A model generated the notes under the pieces. It made no database searches. It was given only the letters and a program-made list of their open reading frames with translations, and had not been told where the DNA came from. DNA of 64,000 nt from an uncultured Allobosea sp. Lineage in GTDB: Bacteria; Pseudomonadota; Alphaproteobacteria; Rhizobiales; Beijerinckiaceae. The DNA lies in assembly GCF_945956895.1 (NCBI RefSeq), contig NZ_CAMFJF010000008.1, forward strand, positions 1-64,000. The letters are read 5' to 3'. Numbering within the stretch: the first letter of the stretch is position 1; each line of letters starts with the position of its first letter. The position numbers were made by a program, and so were the translations under genes. Below, in pieces: positions 1 through 7,600 of the stretch.

Positions 1-233
1 GCCTGACGGGCGAGGTGCCCGAGATCGGCCGCGCCCATGGCGCGATCGAGATCGACATCGCCGCCGGCTATGGGGCAACCGCCTCCGCCGTCCCCGCGCC
101 GCTGCGGCAGGCAGTGCTCCGTCTCGCCGCCCGCTGGTTCGAGCAGCGCGGCGATGTCGCCGGGCGCGATGCGCAGGCACTCCCCGCTGCCATTGCCGCG
201 CTGGTCGCGCCATTTCGTCGCGGGAGGCTTTGA
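1..233 (+). CDS. GTA head-tail adaptor (g6-like), 3' end only
   Basis: This is the C-terminal end of a coding region that begins before the window. The frame is open from base 3 and stops with TGA at 231-233. About 76 residues are visible, including an FEQRGDVAG segment typical of the C-terminus of phage head-tail connector proteins of the phiE125 gp8 / GTA ORFG06 type. The family sits between the portal ring and the stopper in the particle neck. Assignment rests mainly on position directly upstream of g7- to g15-like genes; the stop is followed immediately by the next ATG at 234. The fragment is too short for domain proof, but the context is strong. Confidence 0.7.
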   Translation, partial: LTGEVPEIGRAHGAIEIDIAAGYGATASAVPAPLRQAVLRLAARWFEQRGDVAGRDAQALPAAIAALVAPFRRGRL

Positions 234-569
234 ATGGCGCAGGAACCTCCCGCCATCGGCCGGATGCGGCGCCGGCTTGTGCTGGAAGCGCCGGTGGCCG
301 CGCCGGACGGTCTCGGCGGCGCGACGCAGGCTTTCGAGACCGTAGCGGCGCTATGGGGCGAGGTCGAATGGATCTCCGGCACCGAAGCCTGGCGCCAGGG
401 TCGGCCTGAGCAGTCCCGCCACTACCGCATCATCATGCGCTGGCGCAGTGATGTCGATGCCGGTCGGCGCCTGCGCGATGGCGACCGCCTGTTCGACATC
501 CGCTCCGCCGCCGACCCGGATGGCGCGCGCCGGAGGCTGGTCTGCCTGGCCGAGGAGGTGACGCCATGA
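234..569 (+). CDS. GTA head closure / stopper protein (g7-like)
   Basis: A 111-residue protein of the phage head-closure family (SPP1 gp16-like; GTA ORFG07). Residues about 19-108 carry the usual small beta-barrel pattern: a leading LEAPVAAPDGLGG, then VAALWGEVEWISGTE, then HYRIIMRWRSDVDAG and DRLFDIRSA. The family forms the ring that closes the neck below the adaptor. The ATG follows the previous stop directly, and the TGA (567-569) overlaps the next ATG at 566, so translation is probably coupled along the operon. Length is normal for the family. Confidence 0.85.
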   Translation: MAQEPPAIGRMRRRLVLEAPVAAPDGLGGATQAFETVAALWGEVEWISGTEAWRQGRPEQSRHYRIIMRWRSDVDAGRRLRDGDRLFDIRSAADPDGARRRLVCLAEEVTP

Positions 570-976
570 GCGATGCCATTCTGGCCCTTCGAGTCGCCGT
601 TCAGGCGCGCCTCCTGGCGGATACGCCGCTCACGACGCTGATCGGCCCCGATCGCATCTTCGACGAGGCGCCGCGTGCGGCTCGCGGGCTTTATGTCGTC
701 CATGGCGAGGTCGAGGCGCGCGACTGGTCGACCGGCAGCGACCGCGGCTGCGAGCAGGAATTCACGCTTGTCGTCTGGGCAGCGCAAAGCGGCTCGTCGC
801 GGCAGGCGCTGGAGGCGGCCGGCTTGATCGTTGCGGCGCTCGACCAGGTCGATCTCACCGTGAACGGGCATGCGCTGGTCAATCTGCGCTGGCTGTCGAG
901 CCGGCTCGCCCGCGAGATGCGCAATGGATTGCCGCAAGTGACGATCCGCTTCCGCGCCGTCACCGAAACGCTCTAG
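566..976 (+). CDS. GTA tail terminator, DUF3168 family (g8-like)
   Basis: A 136-residue protein of the DUF3168 family, which in gene transfer agents (ORFG08) is the tail terminator ring joining neck and tail tube. Visible family features are the helical start ALRVAVQARLLADTPL, the GPDRIFDEAP turn and the strand FTLVVWAAQSGS, followed by a helix and a final strand QVTIRFRAVTE. It overlaps the stopper gene by four bases (ATGA at 566-569). An 82-base gap with a hairpin follows, the only real gap before the tail tube gene. Confidence 0.85.
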   Translation: MSDAILALRVAVQARLLADTPLTTLIGPDRIFDEAPRAARGLYVVHGEVEARDWSTGSDRGCEQEFTLVVWAAQSGSSRQALEAAGLIVAALDQVDLTVNGHALVNLRWLSSRLAREMRNGLPQVTIRFRAVTETL

Positions 977-990
977 GCCTTTGTTTTATC

Positions 991-1034
991 GCATTTTCTT
1001 CACGCGAACCGGCCTCCATTTCGCTCGAAAATGC
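991..1034. repeat. Hairpin inside the GTA operon
   Basis: The gap between the tail terminator and tail tube genes contains GCATTTTC (991-998) and its exact complement GAAAATGC (1027-1034), separated by 28 bases. It may be an RNA processing or attenuation hairpin that sets the level of the abundant tail tube mRNA, or a dispersed repeat that landed in the operon. There is no U-tract after it, so a strong terminator is unlikely. The ribosome binding site of the next gene (AAAGGAGAAA) lies about 15 bases downstream. Confidence 0.5.
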
Positions 1035-1058
1035 TTCAGCTCATAAAGGAGAAACCGC

Positions 1059-1469
1059 ATGGCGGCACAGAAGGGCAAGGACCTGCTGCTCAAGGCGGGG
1101 GACGGCGCCGGCGGCTTCGTCACGGTTGCCGGCTTGAGGGCGCGACAGATCGCTTTCAATGCCGAGACCGTCGACGTGACGCATTCGGAATCGGCCGGGC
1201 GCTGGCGTGAATTGCTGGCGGGGGCCGGCGTGCGCCGCGCCAGCATCAGCGGCGCCGGCATCTTCAAGGACGAGGCCTCGGATGCGCTGGTTCGGCAGAC
1301 GTTTTTCGACGGGCTGATCCGCGACTGGCAGATCGTCGTGCCGGATTTCGGCACGATTTCGGGGCCGTTCCAGCTCACGGGCCTGGAATATCGCGGCGAT
1401 CATGCCGGCGAGGTCACTTTCGACCTGTCGCTGGAATCCGCCGGGCTCCTGGCCTTCGCGGCGCTCTGA
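1059..1469 (+). CDS. GTA major tail tube protein, TP901-1 family (g9-like)
   Basis: A 136-residue protein of the phage major tail protein TP901-1 family (GTA ORFG09), the subunit stacked in rings to build the tail tube. Diagnostic segments are the start AAQKGKDLLLKAGDG, the VTHSESAGRWRELLAGAGVR stretch, the SISGAGIFKD strand and the C-terminal EVTFDLSLESAG. The start ATG at 1059 has a strong AAAGGAG site five to nine bases upstream, fitting a highly expressed structural gene. The next gene follows after ten bases. Confidence 0.9.
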   Translation: MAAQKGKDLLLKAGDGAGGFVTVAGLRARQIAFNAETVDVTHSESAGRWRELLAGAGVRRASISGAGIFKDEASDALVRQTFFDGLIRDWQIVVPDFGTISGPFQLTGLEYRGDHAGEVTFDLSLESAGLLAFAAL

Positions 1470-1479
1470 GGAGGCGGTC

Positions 1480-1821
1480 ATGGTCAATCGTCATCGCGGC
1501 GAGACCGCGCTCATGGTCTCCGGCGAAACCCTGCCGATGCGCCTGACGCTCGGCGCTCTCGCCGAACTCGAACATGCCTTCGCTGTCGACAGCCTGCCGG
1601 CGCTCGGCGAGCGCTTCGTCGAGGGCAGGCTCTCCGCCCGCGATATCATCCGCATTATCGCGGCCGGCCTGCGCGGAGCGGGCCGGGTGATCCGCGACGA
1701 GGATGTCGCGGAACTCTCGTTCGACGGCGGCTTGAACGGCGCGATCAAGGCGGCGATCGCGCTGCTCGAGGCGACCTTCGGCGAGGGCGACGCTTCCCGC
1801 CCTCCGCAGCCGCCGGCGTAG
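1480..1821 (+). CDS. GTA tail assembly chaperone-type protein (g10-like)
   Basis: A 113-residue protein of the GTA ORFG10 family. The start at ATG 1480 is chosen because GAGGAGG lies just before it; the frame is open further upstream, but that part overlaps the tail tube gene and is not protein-like. The sequence shows the family pattern GETLPMRLTLGALAELEHAF, then LPALGERF and the helix DIIRIIAAGLRGAG. Family members are placed where tailed phages encode tail assembly chaperones. The following small gene begins 29 bases after its stop, in the -1 frame. Confidence 0.85.
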   Translation: MVNRHRGETALMVSGETLPMRLTLGALAELEHAFAVDSLPALGERFVEGRLSARDIIRIIAAGLRGAGRVIRDEDVAELSFDGGLNGAIKAAIALLEATFGEGDASRPPQPPA

Positions 1822-1850
1822 GTGCGCCGGCGGGTTTTCCCTGGGACGAG

Positions 1851-2018
1851 GTGATGGCCTTCGGCCTTGGCCGGCTGGCCTGGCCGCCCGATCGCTTCTG
1901 GGCAGCGACGCCGCGCGAGATCGCGGCAGCTTTGCGGGCTCATCAGGAGTGGCCTCGTGGCTCCGCTCCGGAGCGCCCGGCGCTCGCGGCGCTGATGGGC
2001 GCCTTTCCCGATGCCTGA
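1851..2018 (+). CDS. Small GTA gene, rcc01693/DUF2376-like (g10.1)
   Basis: A short gene of 55 codons plus stop, easily missed because of its size. It starts at GTG 1851 or ATG 1854 and ends with TGA 2016-2018. The product reads MAFGLGRLAWPPDRFWAATP and continues with REIAAALRAH, the compact pattern of the rcc01693 family found between g10 and g11 in gene transfer agents, likely a second tail assembly chaperone part. The frame stays open upstream into g10 without a good start codon, so expression by -1 frameshifting from g10, as in many phages, cannot be excluded; I see no classical slippery heptamer. Confidence 0.75.
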   Translation: MMAFGLGRLAWPPDRFWAATPREIAAALRAHQEWPRGSAPERPALAALMGAFPDA

Positions 2019-2054
2019 GGCGGTATTTCCAACCAATCGATCGAGGTGATGGCC

Positions 2055-2651
2055 ATGACGGATGATGACGGTATCGAGTCGGGAGGACGCCTCTCTGACC
2101 TGAGAGCGATGGACCGGTTGACCCAATCGCTGAGCCGCTCCTCGGAGAGTTTCGGCAAGTCGATCGTCAGCGCCTTCTCGCGCGGCGTCGTCGAGGGCAA
2201 GCGCTTCGAGGATGTGCTGCGCAGCGTCGGCCGCTCGATGACCGACAGCCTGCTCAAGACGGCGCTGAAGCCGCTCCAGACCGGGCTGTCGAGCTTGTTG
2301 AGCTCGGGCGTCAAGAGCCTGACGGGTCTCTTCGGAGGTATCGGATTCGGCGGTTCCGGCGGAACGGTGCCGATCGCGCCCTTCGCCGAGGGCGGCATCG
2401 TTTCCTCACCCTCCTACTTTCCGACCGGGCGCGGGCTCGGTCTGATGGGCGAGCGCGGCGCCGAGGCGATCATGCCGCTCGCCCGCGGTCCGGACGGGCG
2501 CCTCGGCGTGCGCGGCGGCGGTGGGCAGGCCCGGCCGCTCAATGTCGTGGTGCAGGTCTCGACCCCCGATGCCGACAGCTTCCGCCGCTCGGAGGCGCAG
2601 GTCTCAGCTGCCATCGCCCGCGCAGTCGCGCGCGGCCGGCGGGCTCTCTGA
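2055..2651 (+). CDS. GTA tail tape measure protein, short (g11-like)
   Basis: A protein of about 198 residues corresponding to GTA ORFG11. Family tape measures have a helical N-terminal half (here residues about 8-65, rich in R, S, K, including FSRGVVEGKRFEDVLRSVG), a glycine-rich hydrophobic middle (about 85-105) and the conserved C-terminal FAEGGIVSSPSYFPTG with GLMGERGAEAIMPLARG. The gene sets the length of the short GTA tail, and its small size fits a short-tailed particle. ATG 2055 is preferred because GAGG at 2043-2046 is at proper distance; ATG 2049 and GTG 2046 are alternatives. Confidence 0.85.
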   Translation: MTDDDGIESGGRLSDLRAMDRLTQSLSRSSESFGKSIVSAFSRGVVEGKRFEDVLRSVGRSMTDSLLKTALKPLQTGLSSLLSSGVKSLTGLFGGIGFGGSGGTVPIAPFAEGGIVSSPSYFPTGRGLGLMGERGAEAIMPLARGPDGRLGVRGGGGQARPLNVVVQVSTPDADSFRRSEAQVSAAIARAVARGRRAL

Positions 2652-2661
2652 GGGGGGAGGC

Positions 2662-3300
2662 ATGCCGGATTTTCACGAGGTCCGTTTCCCGCTCGATGTC
2701 GCACGCGGTGCGCGCGGCGGGCCGGAGCGCCAGACCCAGATCGTGACGCTCGCCTCCGGGCGGGAGGTGCGCAACAGCCGCTGGGCCCATTCGCGTCGCC
2801 GCTACGATGCCGGGCTCGGCATCCGTAATCTCGATGCCCTGGCGGCGGTGGTGAGCTTCTTCGAGGAGCGCCGCGGCCGGCTCCACGGCTTTCGCTGGCG
2901 CGACCAACTGGATTGGAAGAGCTGCCTGCCCTCGCAGCAGCCGGCCGCTACGGATCAGGTCATCGGGGTCGGCGACGGTGTCACCGCCGTCTTTCAGCTC
3001 TGCAAGGCCTATGGGGCCGGTGCATCCGCCTATAGCCGCGAGATCACCAAGCCCTGCGACGGCACGGTCCGGGTCGCAATCGATGGCGTCGAACTCGCCG
3101 CCAGTGCCTTCTCCTGCAACCTGGCGATCGGGCAGGTCGCCTTCGCCGCCGGCTCGATCCCGCCACCGGCTGCCGTCGTGACCGCCGGCTTTGCCTTCGA
3201 CGTACCAGTTCGTTTCGACACCGACGCCATCGAGGTCGATCTCTCCGCCTTCGCGGCCGGCGAGATCCCGCGCGTCCCCGTGATCGAGATCATCCCCTGA
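2662..3300 (+). CDS. GTA distal tail protein, DUF2460 (g12-like)
   Basis: A 212-residue DUF2460 protein (GTA ORFG12, TIGR02217 type), the ring joining tail tube and baseplate. Family hallmarks seen: the start PDFHEVRFPLDVARGARGG, then the arginine-rich RNSRWAHSRRRYDAG, the FFEERRGRLHGFRWRD motif and DWKSCLPS. The ATG at 2662 has a GGGGGGAGG site directly upstream; an in-frame extension back to 2521 overlaps the tape measure gene and is not real. The hub gene follows nine bases after the stop. Confidence 0.9.
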   Translation: MPDFHEVRFPLDVARGARGGPERQTQIVTLASGREVRNSRWAHSRRRYDAGLGIRNLDALAAVVSFFEERRGRLHGFRWRDQLDWKSCLPSQQPAATDQVIGVGDGVTAVFQLCKAYGAGASAYSREITKPCDGTVRVAIDGVELAASAFSCNLAIGQVAFAAGSIPPPAAVVTAGFAFDVPVRFDTDAIEVDLSAFAAGEIPRVPVIEIIP

Positions 3301-3309
3301 GGCCCATCC

Positions 3310-4191
3310 ATGCGTGACATTCCATCCGGTCTCGTCGCCCATATCGAGACGGCCGCGACAACGCTCTGCCATTGCTGGAGCCTGACGCGCCGCGACGGGC
3401 TCGTGCTCGGTTTCACCGACCATGATCGCAAGCTGTCCTTCGACGGCATCGATTTCGCAGCGACGACCGGTCTCGAAGCGGCGGAAAGCGCCGCCGAGCT
3501 CGGCTTCGCCATCGGTGGCGGCGAGGTCGCCGGTGCCTTCGCCGCCCTCGGCCTGAACGAGGCCGATCTGGCACGCGGGCTCTATGACGACGCCCGCGTC
3601 CGTGTCTGGCTGGTGAACTGGGCCGATCCCGGCCAGCGGGTGCTGCTGGAGGAGGGCTTTTCCGGCGAGATCAAGCGCGGCGAAGCCAGCTTCACCGCCG
3701 AGGTTCGCAGCTTCGCCAAGGCCTTCGATGAGGAGCGCGGCAGGCTCTACATGCGCTCCTGCTCGGCCGATCTGGGCGATGCGCGCTGTGGTCTTGCGCT
3801 GGTTGCGGCGGAAGCGGAGGTCGTCAGGAGCGACGGCCGCCTCTCGCTCTCGGCCGAGGGCCTGGAGTCCTACGCAGACGGCCACTTCAGCGGCGGGAGG
3901 CTGGTCTTCACCAGCGGTGCCAATGCGGGCTTCGCCACCGAGGTGAAGCGCCATGGCCGCGAGGGCGTGCAGGCGCTGTTCCAGCTCTGGCAGGCACCGG
4001 CGGCGGCGATCCTGCCCGGCGACGGCTTCAGGGTCACGCCGGGCTGCGACAAGAGCTTCGCGACCTGCCGCGCCAAATTCGGAAACGGTGTCAATTTCCG
4101 CGGTTTCCCGCATATGCCGACGACCGATTTCATCATCGGTGGCGTCCGCCCCGGCGACGGGACGCTCGACGGCGGGAGCCTGTTTCGATGA
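3310..4191 (+). CDS. GTA baseplate hub protein, DUF2163/BR0599 family (g13-like)
   Basis: A 293-residue protein of the DUF2163 / phage BR0599 family (GTA ORFG13), the hub of the tail tip. N-terminal domain about 1-160, C-terminal BR0599 domain about 190-275. Four cysteines lie in the conserved places, C151 and C160 in the RSCSADLGDARCG segment and C246 and C253 in GCDKSFATCRAKFGNG. In R. capsulatus GTA the hub is reported to hold an iron-sulfur cluster; these four cysteines are the likely ligands (inference). The stop overlaps the peptidase ATG at 4188. Confidence 0.9.
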   Translation: MRDIPSGLVAHIETAATTLCHCWSLTRRDGLVLGFTDHDRKLSFDGIDFAATTGLEAAESAAELGFAIGGGEVAGAFAALGLNEADLARGLYDDARVRVWLVNWADPGQRVLLEEGFSGEIKRGEASFTAEVRSFAKAFDEERGRLYMRSCSADLGDARCGLALVAAEAEVVRSDGRLSLSAEGLESYADGHFSGGRLVFTSGANAGFATEVKRHGREGVQALFQLWQAPAAAILPGDGFRVTPGCDKSFATCRAKFGNGVNFRGFPHMPTTDFIIGGVRPGDGTLDGGSLFR

Positions 4192-4619
4192 CGCGCGACG
4201 AGATCGTCGATGCCGCGCGGCTCTGGTTGGGCACGCCCTATCACCATCAGGCCTCGCTGCGCGGCGTCGGCTGCGATTGCCTCGGGCTGGTGCGCGGCAT
4301 CTGGCGCGATCTCTGCGGCGACGAGCCCGAGGAGCCGCCGCCCTATTCGCCGAGCTGGGCCGAAAGCCTGCGGCAGGAGACGCTGGCCCTGGCGGCTGAG
4401 CGCCACCTGCGGCCGCTCGCTCTCACGGAAGCAAGGCCGGGCGACGTGCTGCTCTTCCGCTGGCGCGAGCATCTGCCGGCCAAGCATTGCGCGATCCTCG
4501 CCGACCCGGATCGCCTCATCCACGCTCATGATGGCGCTGCCGTCGCCGAGGTCGCCTTCACGCCCTGGTGGCGCCGCCATCTCAGCCATGCCTTTTCCTT
4601 TCCCGGAGTGACGGACTGA
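4188..4619 (+). CDS. GTA NlpC/P60 cell-wall peptidase (g14-like)
   Basis: A 143-residue NlpC/P60 peptidase (GTA ORFG14, TIGR02219 type). The catalytic cysteine is C31 in GCDCLGLVRG, the catalytic histidine H100 in PAKHCAI, and a third polar residue is probably H112 or H114. The LGTPYHHQASLRGVGCDC start is typical of the family. It should cut peptidoglycan of the recipient cell during DNA delivery. It overlaps both neighbours: ATGA with the hub gene at 4188 and TGATG with the megatron gene at 4617-4621. Confidence 0.92.
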   Translation: MTRDEIVDAARLWLGTPYHHQASLRGVGCDCLGLVRGIWRDLCGDEPEEPPPYSPSWAESLRQETLALAAERHLRPLALTEARPGDVLLFRWREHLPAKHCAILADPDRLIHAHDGAAVAEVAFTPWWRRHLSHAFSFPGVTD

Positions 4620-7600
4620 TGGCGACGCTTCTTCTCCAGGTTGCCGGCGCCGCTCTGGGATCGGCTCTGGGCGGGCCGGTCGGCGGCGCCATCGGCCAGG
4701 CACTGGGCGGGCTCGCCGGCGCCACCATCGATCAGGCCTGGCTCGGCGGCTCCGGTGGCAACAAGGTCGTCGATGGCCCTCGCCTCAAGGAGGTCAACGG
4801 CCTTGCGGCAACGGAGGGCGCGGCGATCCCACGTCTCTACGGCCGCGCGCGGCTCGGTGGGCAGCTGATCTGGGCGACGCGCTTCGAGGAGGAGGTCACG
4901 GTCTCGATCACGCGCACCAAGAGCGGCGGCAAGGGTGGACGTTCGAAGAAGACCTACGAGACGACCTATAGCTACCATGCCAATCTCGCGATCGGGCTAT
5001 GCGAGGGGCCGATCGCCTTCGTCCGGCGCATCTGGGTCGATGGCCGCGAACTCGACGTCCAGACCGTGCAGATGCGCGTCCATCACGGCTACGAGACGCA
5101 GGAGCCTGATCCGCTGATCGCGGCGAAGGAGGCGGGCGATGCGCCAGCCTATCGCGGGCTCGCCTATGTCGTGTTCGAGAGTTTTCCGCTGGCCGATTAC
5201 GGCAACCGCGTGCCGCAGTTCGATTTCGAGGTCGTGCGCGCGGTCGACGGGCTGGGCGGCATGATCCGGGCGGTGGCGCTGACGCCCGGCGCTGGCGAGT
5301 TCGTCTATGATGTCCGCCCGGTCAGTCACGAGCCCGAGCCCGGCGTCAGCGAAAGCCTGACGCGCCACCAGCTCTATGGCGGCAGCGACGTCGACACGGC
5401 CATCGGCCATCTCATGGCGCTCTGTCCCAATCTGCGGCGCGTGTCGCTGGTCGTCTCCTGGTTCGGCGACGATCTGCGTGCCGGGGCCTGCACCGTGGCG
5501 CCCCGGATCGAGATCCCGCACAAGCCGACGGTCGGGGCGGAATGGTCGGTCGCCGGCCTGTCGCGGTCGTTGGCCCGCGTCGTCAGCCAGGTCGACGGCC
5601 GGCCAGCCTTCGGCGGCACGCCCTCGGACGAGAGCGTCGTCGCGCTGATCCGGCGCCTGCGTTTCGATTACGGGCTGGAGGTCGTGCTCTATCCCTTTCT
5701 GATGATGGATATCCCGGCCGGAAACGCCCTACCGGATCCCTATTCGGGCGCGGCGAGCCAGCCGCGCTATCCCTGGCGCGGCCGTATCACCTGCGATCCG
5801 GCGCCGGGCGAGCCGGGAAGCCCGGAGGGCAGTGCTGCGGTTGCGGCTCAGATCGCGGCTTTCGTGGGAACGGTCGCTCCAGCCGACATGGCCGTGGCTG
5901 GCACATCGGTCGTTTGCGCCAAGCCGGACGAATGGTCCTATCGTCGCCTCGCGATGCATTGCGCCGCGCTGGCTCAGGCTGCCGGAGGCGTGGAAGGCTT
6001 CGTCGTCGGTTCGGAGATGGTCGGGCTGACGCATCTGCGCGGCGCGGCCGGCTATCCGATGGTCGACCAGCTCGCGGCCATCGCGCAGGACGTCAAGACC
6101 ATGCTGCCGGGTTCGACACTGACCTATGCCGCCGACTGGACCGAGTATGGCGCGGATGTCCGCGATGATGGGGATGCTATCGATTTTCCGCTCGATCCGC
6201 TCTGGGCCTCGCCCGCCATCGGCGCGATCGGCATCGATTTTTATCCGCCGCTCTCGGATTGGCGCGATTCCGGCAGCCACGCCGATGCCGCGATCGCGCG
6301 CGGCCCGGCCGATCTCGCCTATCTGCGCCAGCGCCTGACCGCGGGCGAAGCCTATGACTGGTATTATGCCGACGAGGCCGGCCGGGCCGCGCAGACGCGC
6401 CTGCCGATCACCGACGGCTCCTATGGCAAGCCCTGGATCTTCCGGCCCAAGGACCTGTGGGGCTGGTGGAGCCAGGTCCATATCCGCCGTGCGGGCGGCG
6501 TCGAGACGAGTGCGACCTCGTTCGTGCCAGGAGCGAAGCCGATCTGGCTGACCGAGATCGGCGTGCCGGCGGTCGACAAGGGCGCCAATGCGCCCAACAT
6601 GTTCCCCGATCCGAAATCGGGCGAGGGCGGCTTCCCGCCGTTTTCGAGCGGTGCGCGCGACGATCTCGTGCAGGCAAGAGCGCTGGAAGCGATCATCTCG
6701 GGCTTCGATCCTGCGCGGGTGGGGTTCGATGCCGGGCGCAACCCGGTCCATCCGGTCAGCGGCATCCGCATGGTCGATCCGGCCCGGATTTTCGTCTGGA
6801 ACTGGGATACGCGACCCTTCCCGGCCTTTCCCGACCTTTCCGGTATCTGGGCCGATGGCGCGAATTTCGAGACCGGCCACTGGCTGAACGGGCGCCTCGA
6901 AGGCACTCCGGTCGACCGGCTGGTCACGAAGCTGCTTGCCGATTTCGGGTTGCCGGCGGCCGGTCGGATTGCCGTCGACGGTTTCGTCGACGGTTATGTG
7001 CTGGATCGTCCGATGTCGGCCCGGCAGGCGCTGGAGCCGCTGGCCCAGAGCTTCGGTTTCGATGCGATCATGAGCGGCGGCGCGCTGCGTTTCGAGGGCA
7101 GGGGTGGCAAGGTTTCCCGCTTGCTCGGCCCTGACGATCTCGTTCCGGATCGCGATGGCGAGCCCTTCATGCTGCGGCGCAGCCAGGAAACGGAACTGCC
7201 GCTCGAACTGCGCCTCGGTTTCAGCGACAGCGAGGCGGATTATCGCAACGCAGCCGCGCGCTCGCGCCGGCTGGCCGGGTCGGCCCGGCGTGAAGTCGCC
7301 GTCGAAACCGCGATCGTGACCCGGCCCGCCGAAGGGCGACGCCTGGCGGACCAGCGCCTGCAGGAGGCCTGGGCCGCGCGCGAGACGCTCGAATGCGAGC
7401 TCTCGCCGCGCTGCATCGCGATCGAGCCCGGCGATGTCCTCTCGGTTCCGACCGAGGCCGGACGCCGCCTGTTTCGCGTCACCCGCATCGCTGACGGCCC
7501 GACGCGGCGGATCAGCGCCCGCGCCGTCGAGGCGGCGATCTATGTTTCAGCGGGAGCAGGCGGCGGCACGCGCCCGCCGCGCACACCGCCCGCTCTGCCA

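Noticed and set aside
2539..4113. Open frame of 524 codons on the - strand inside the GTA cluster
   Set aside because: Antisense to the g12- and g13-like genes, which match their families fully.
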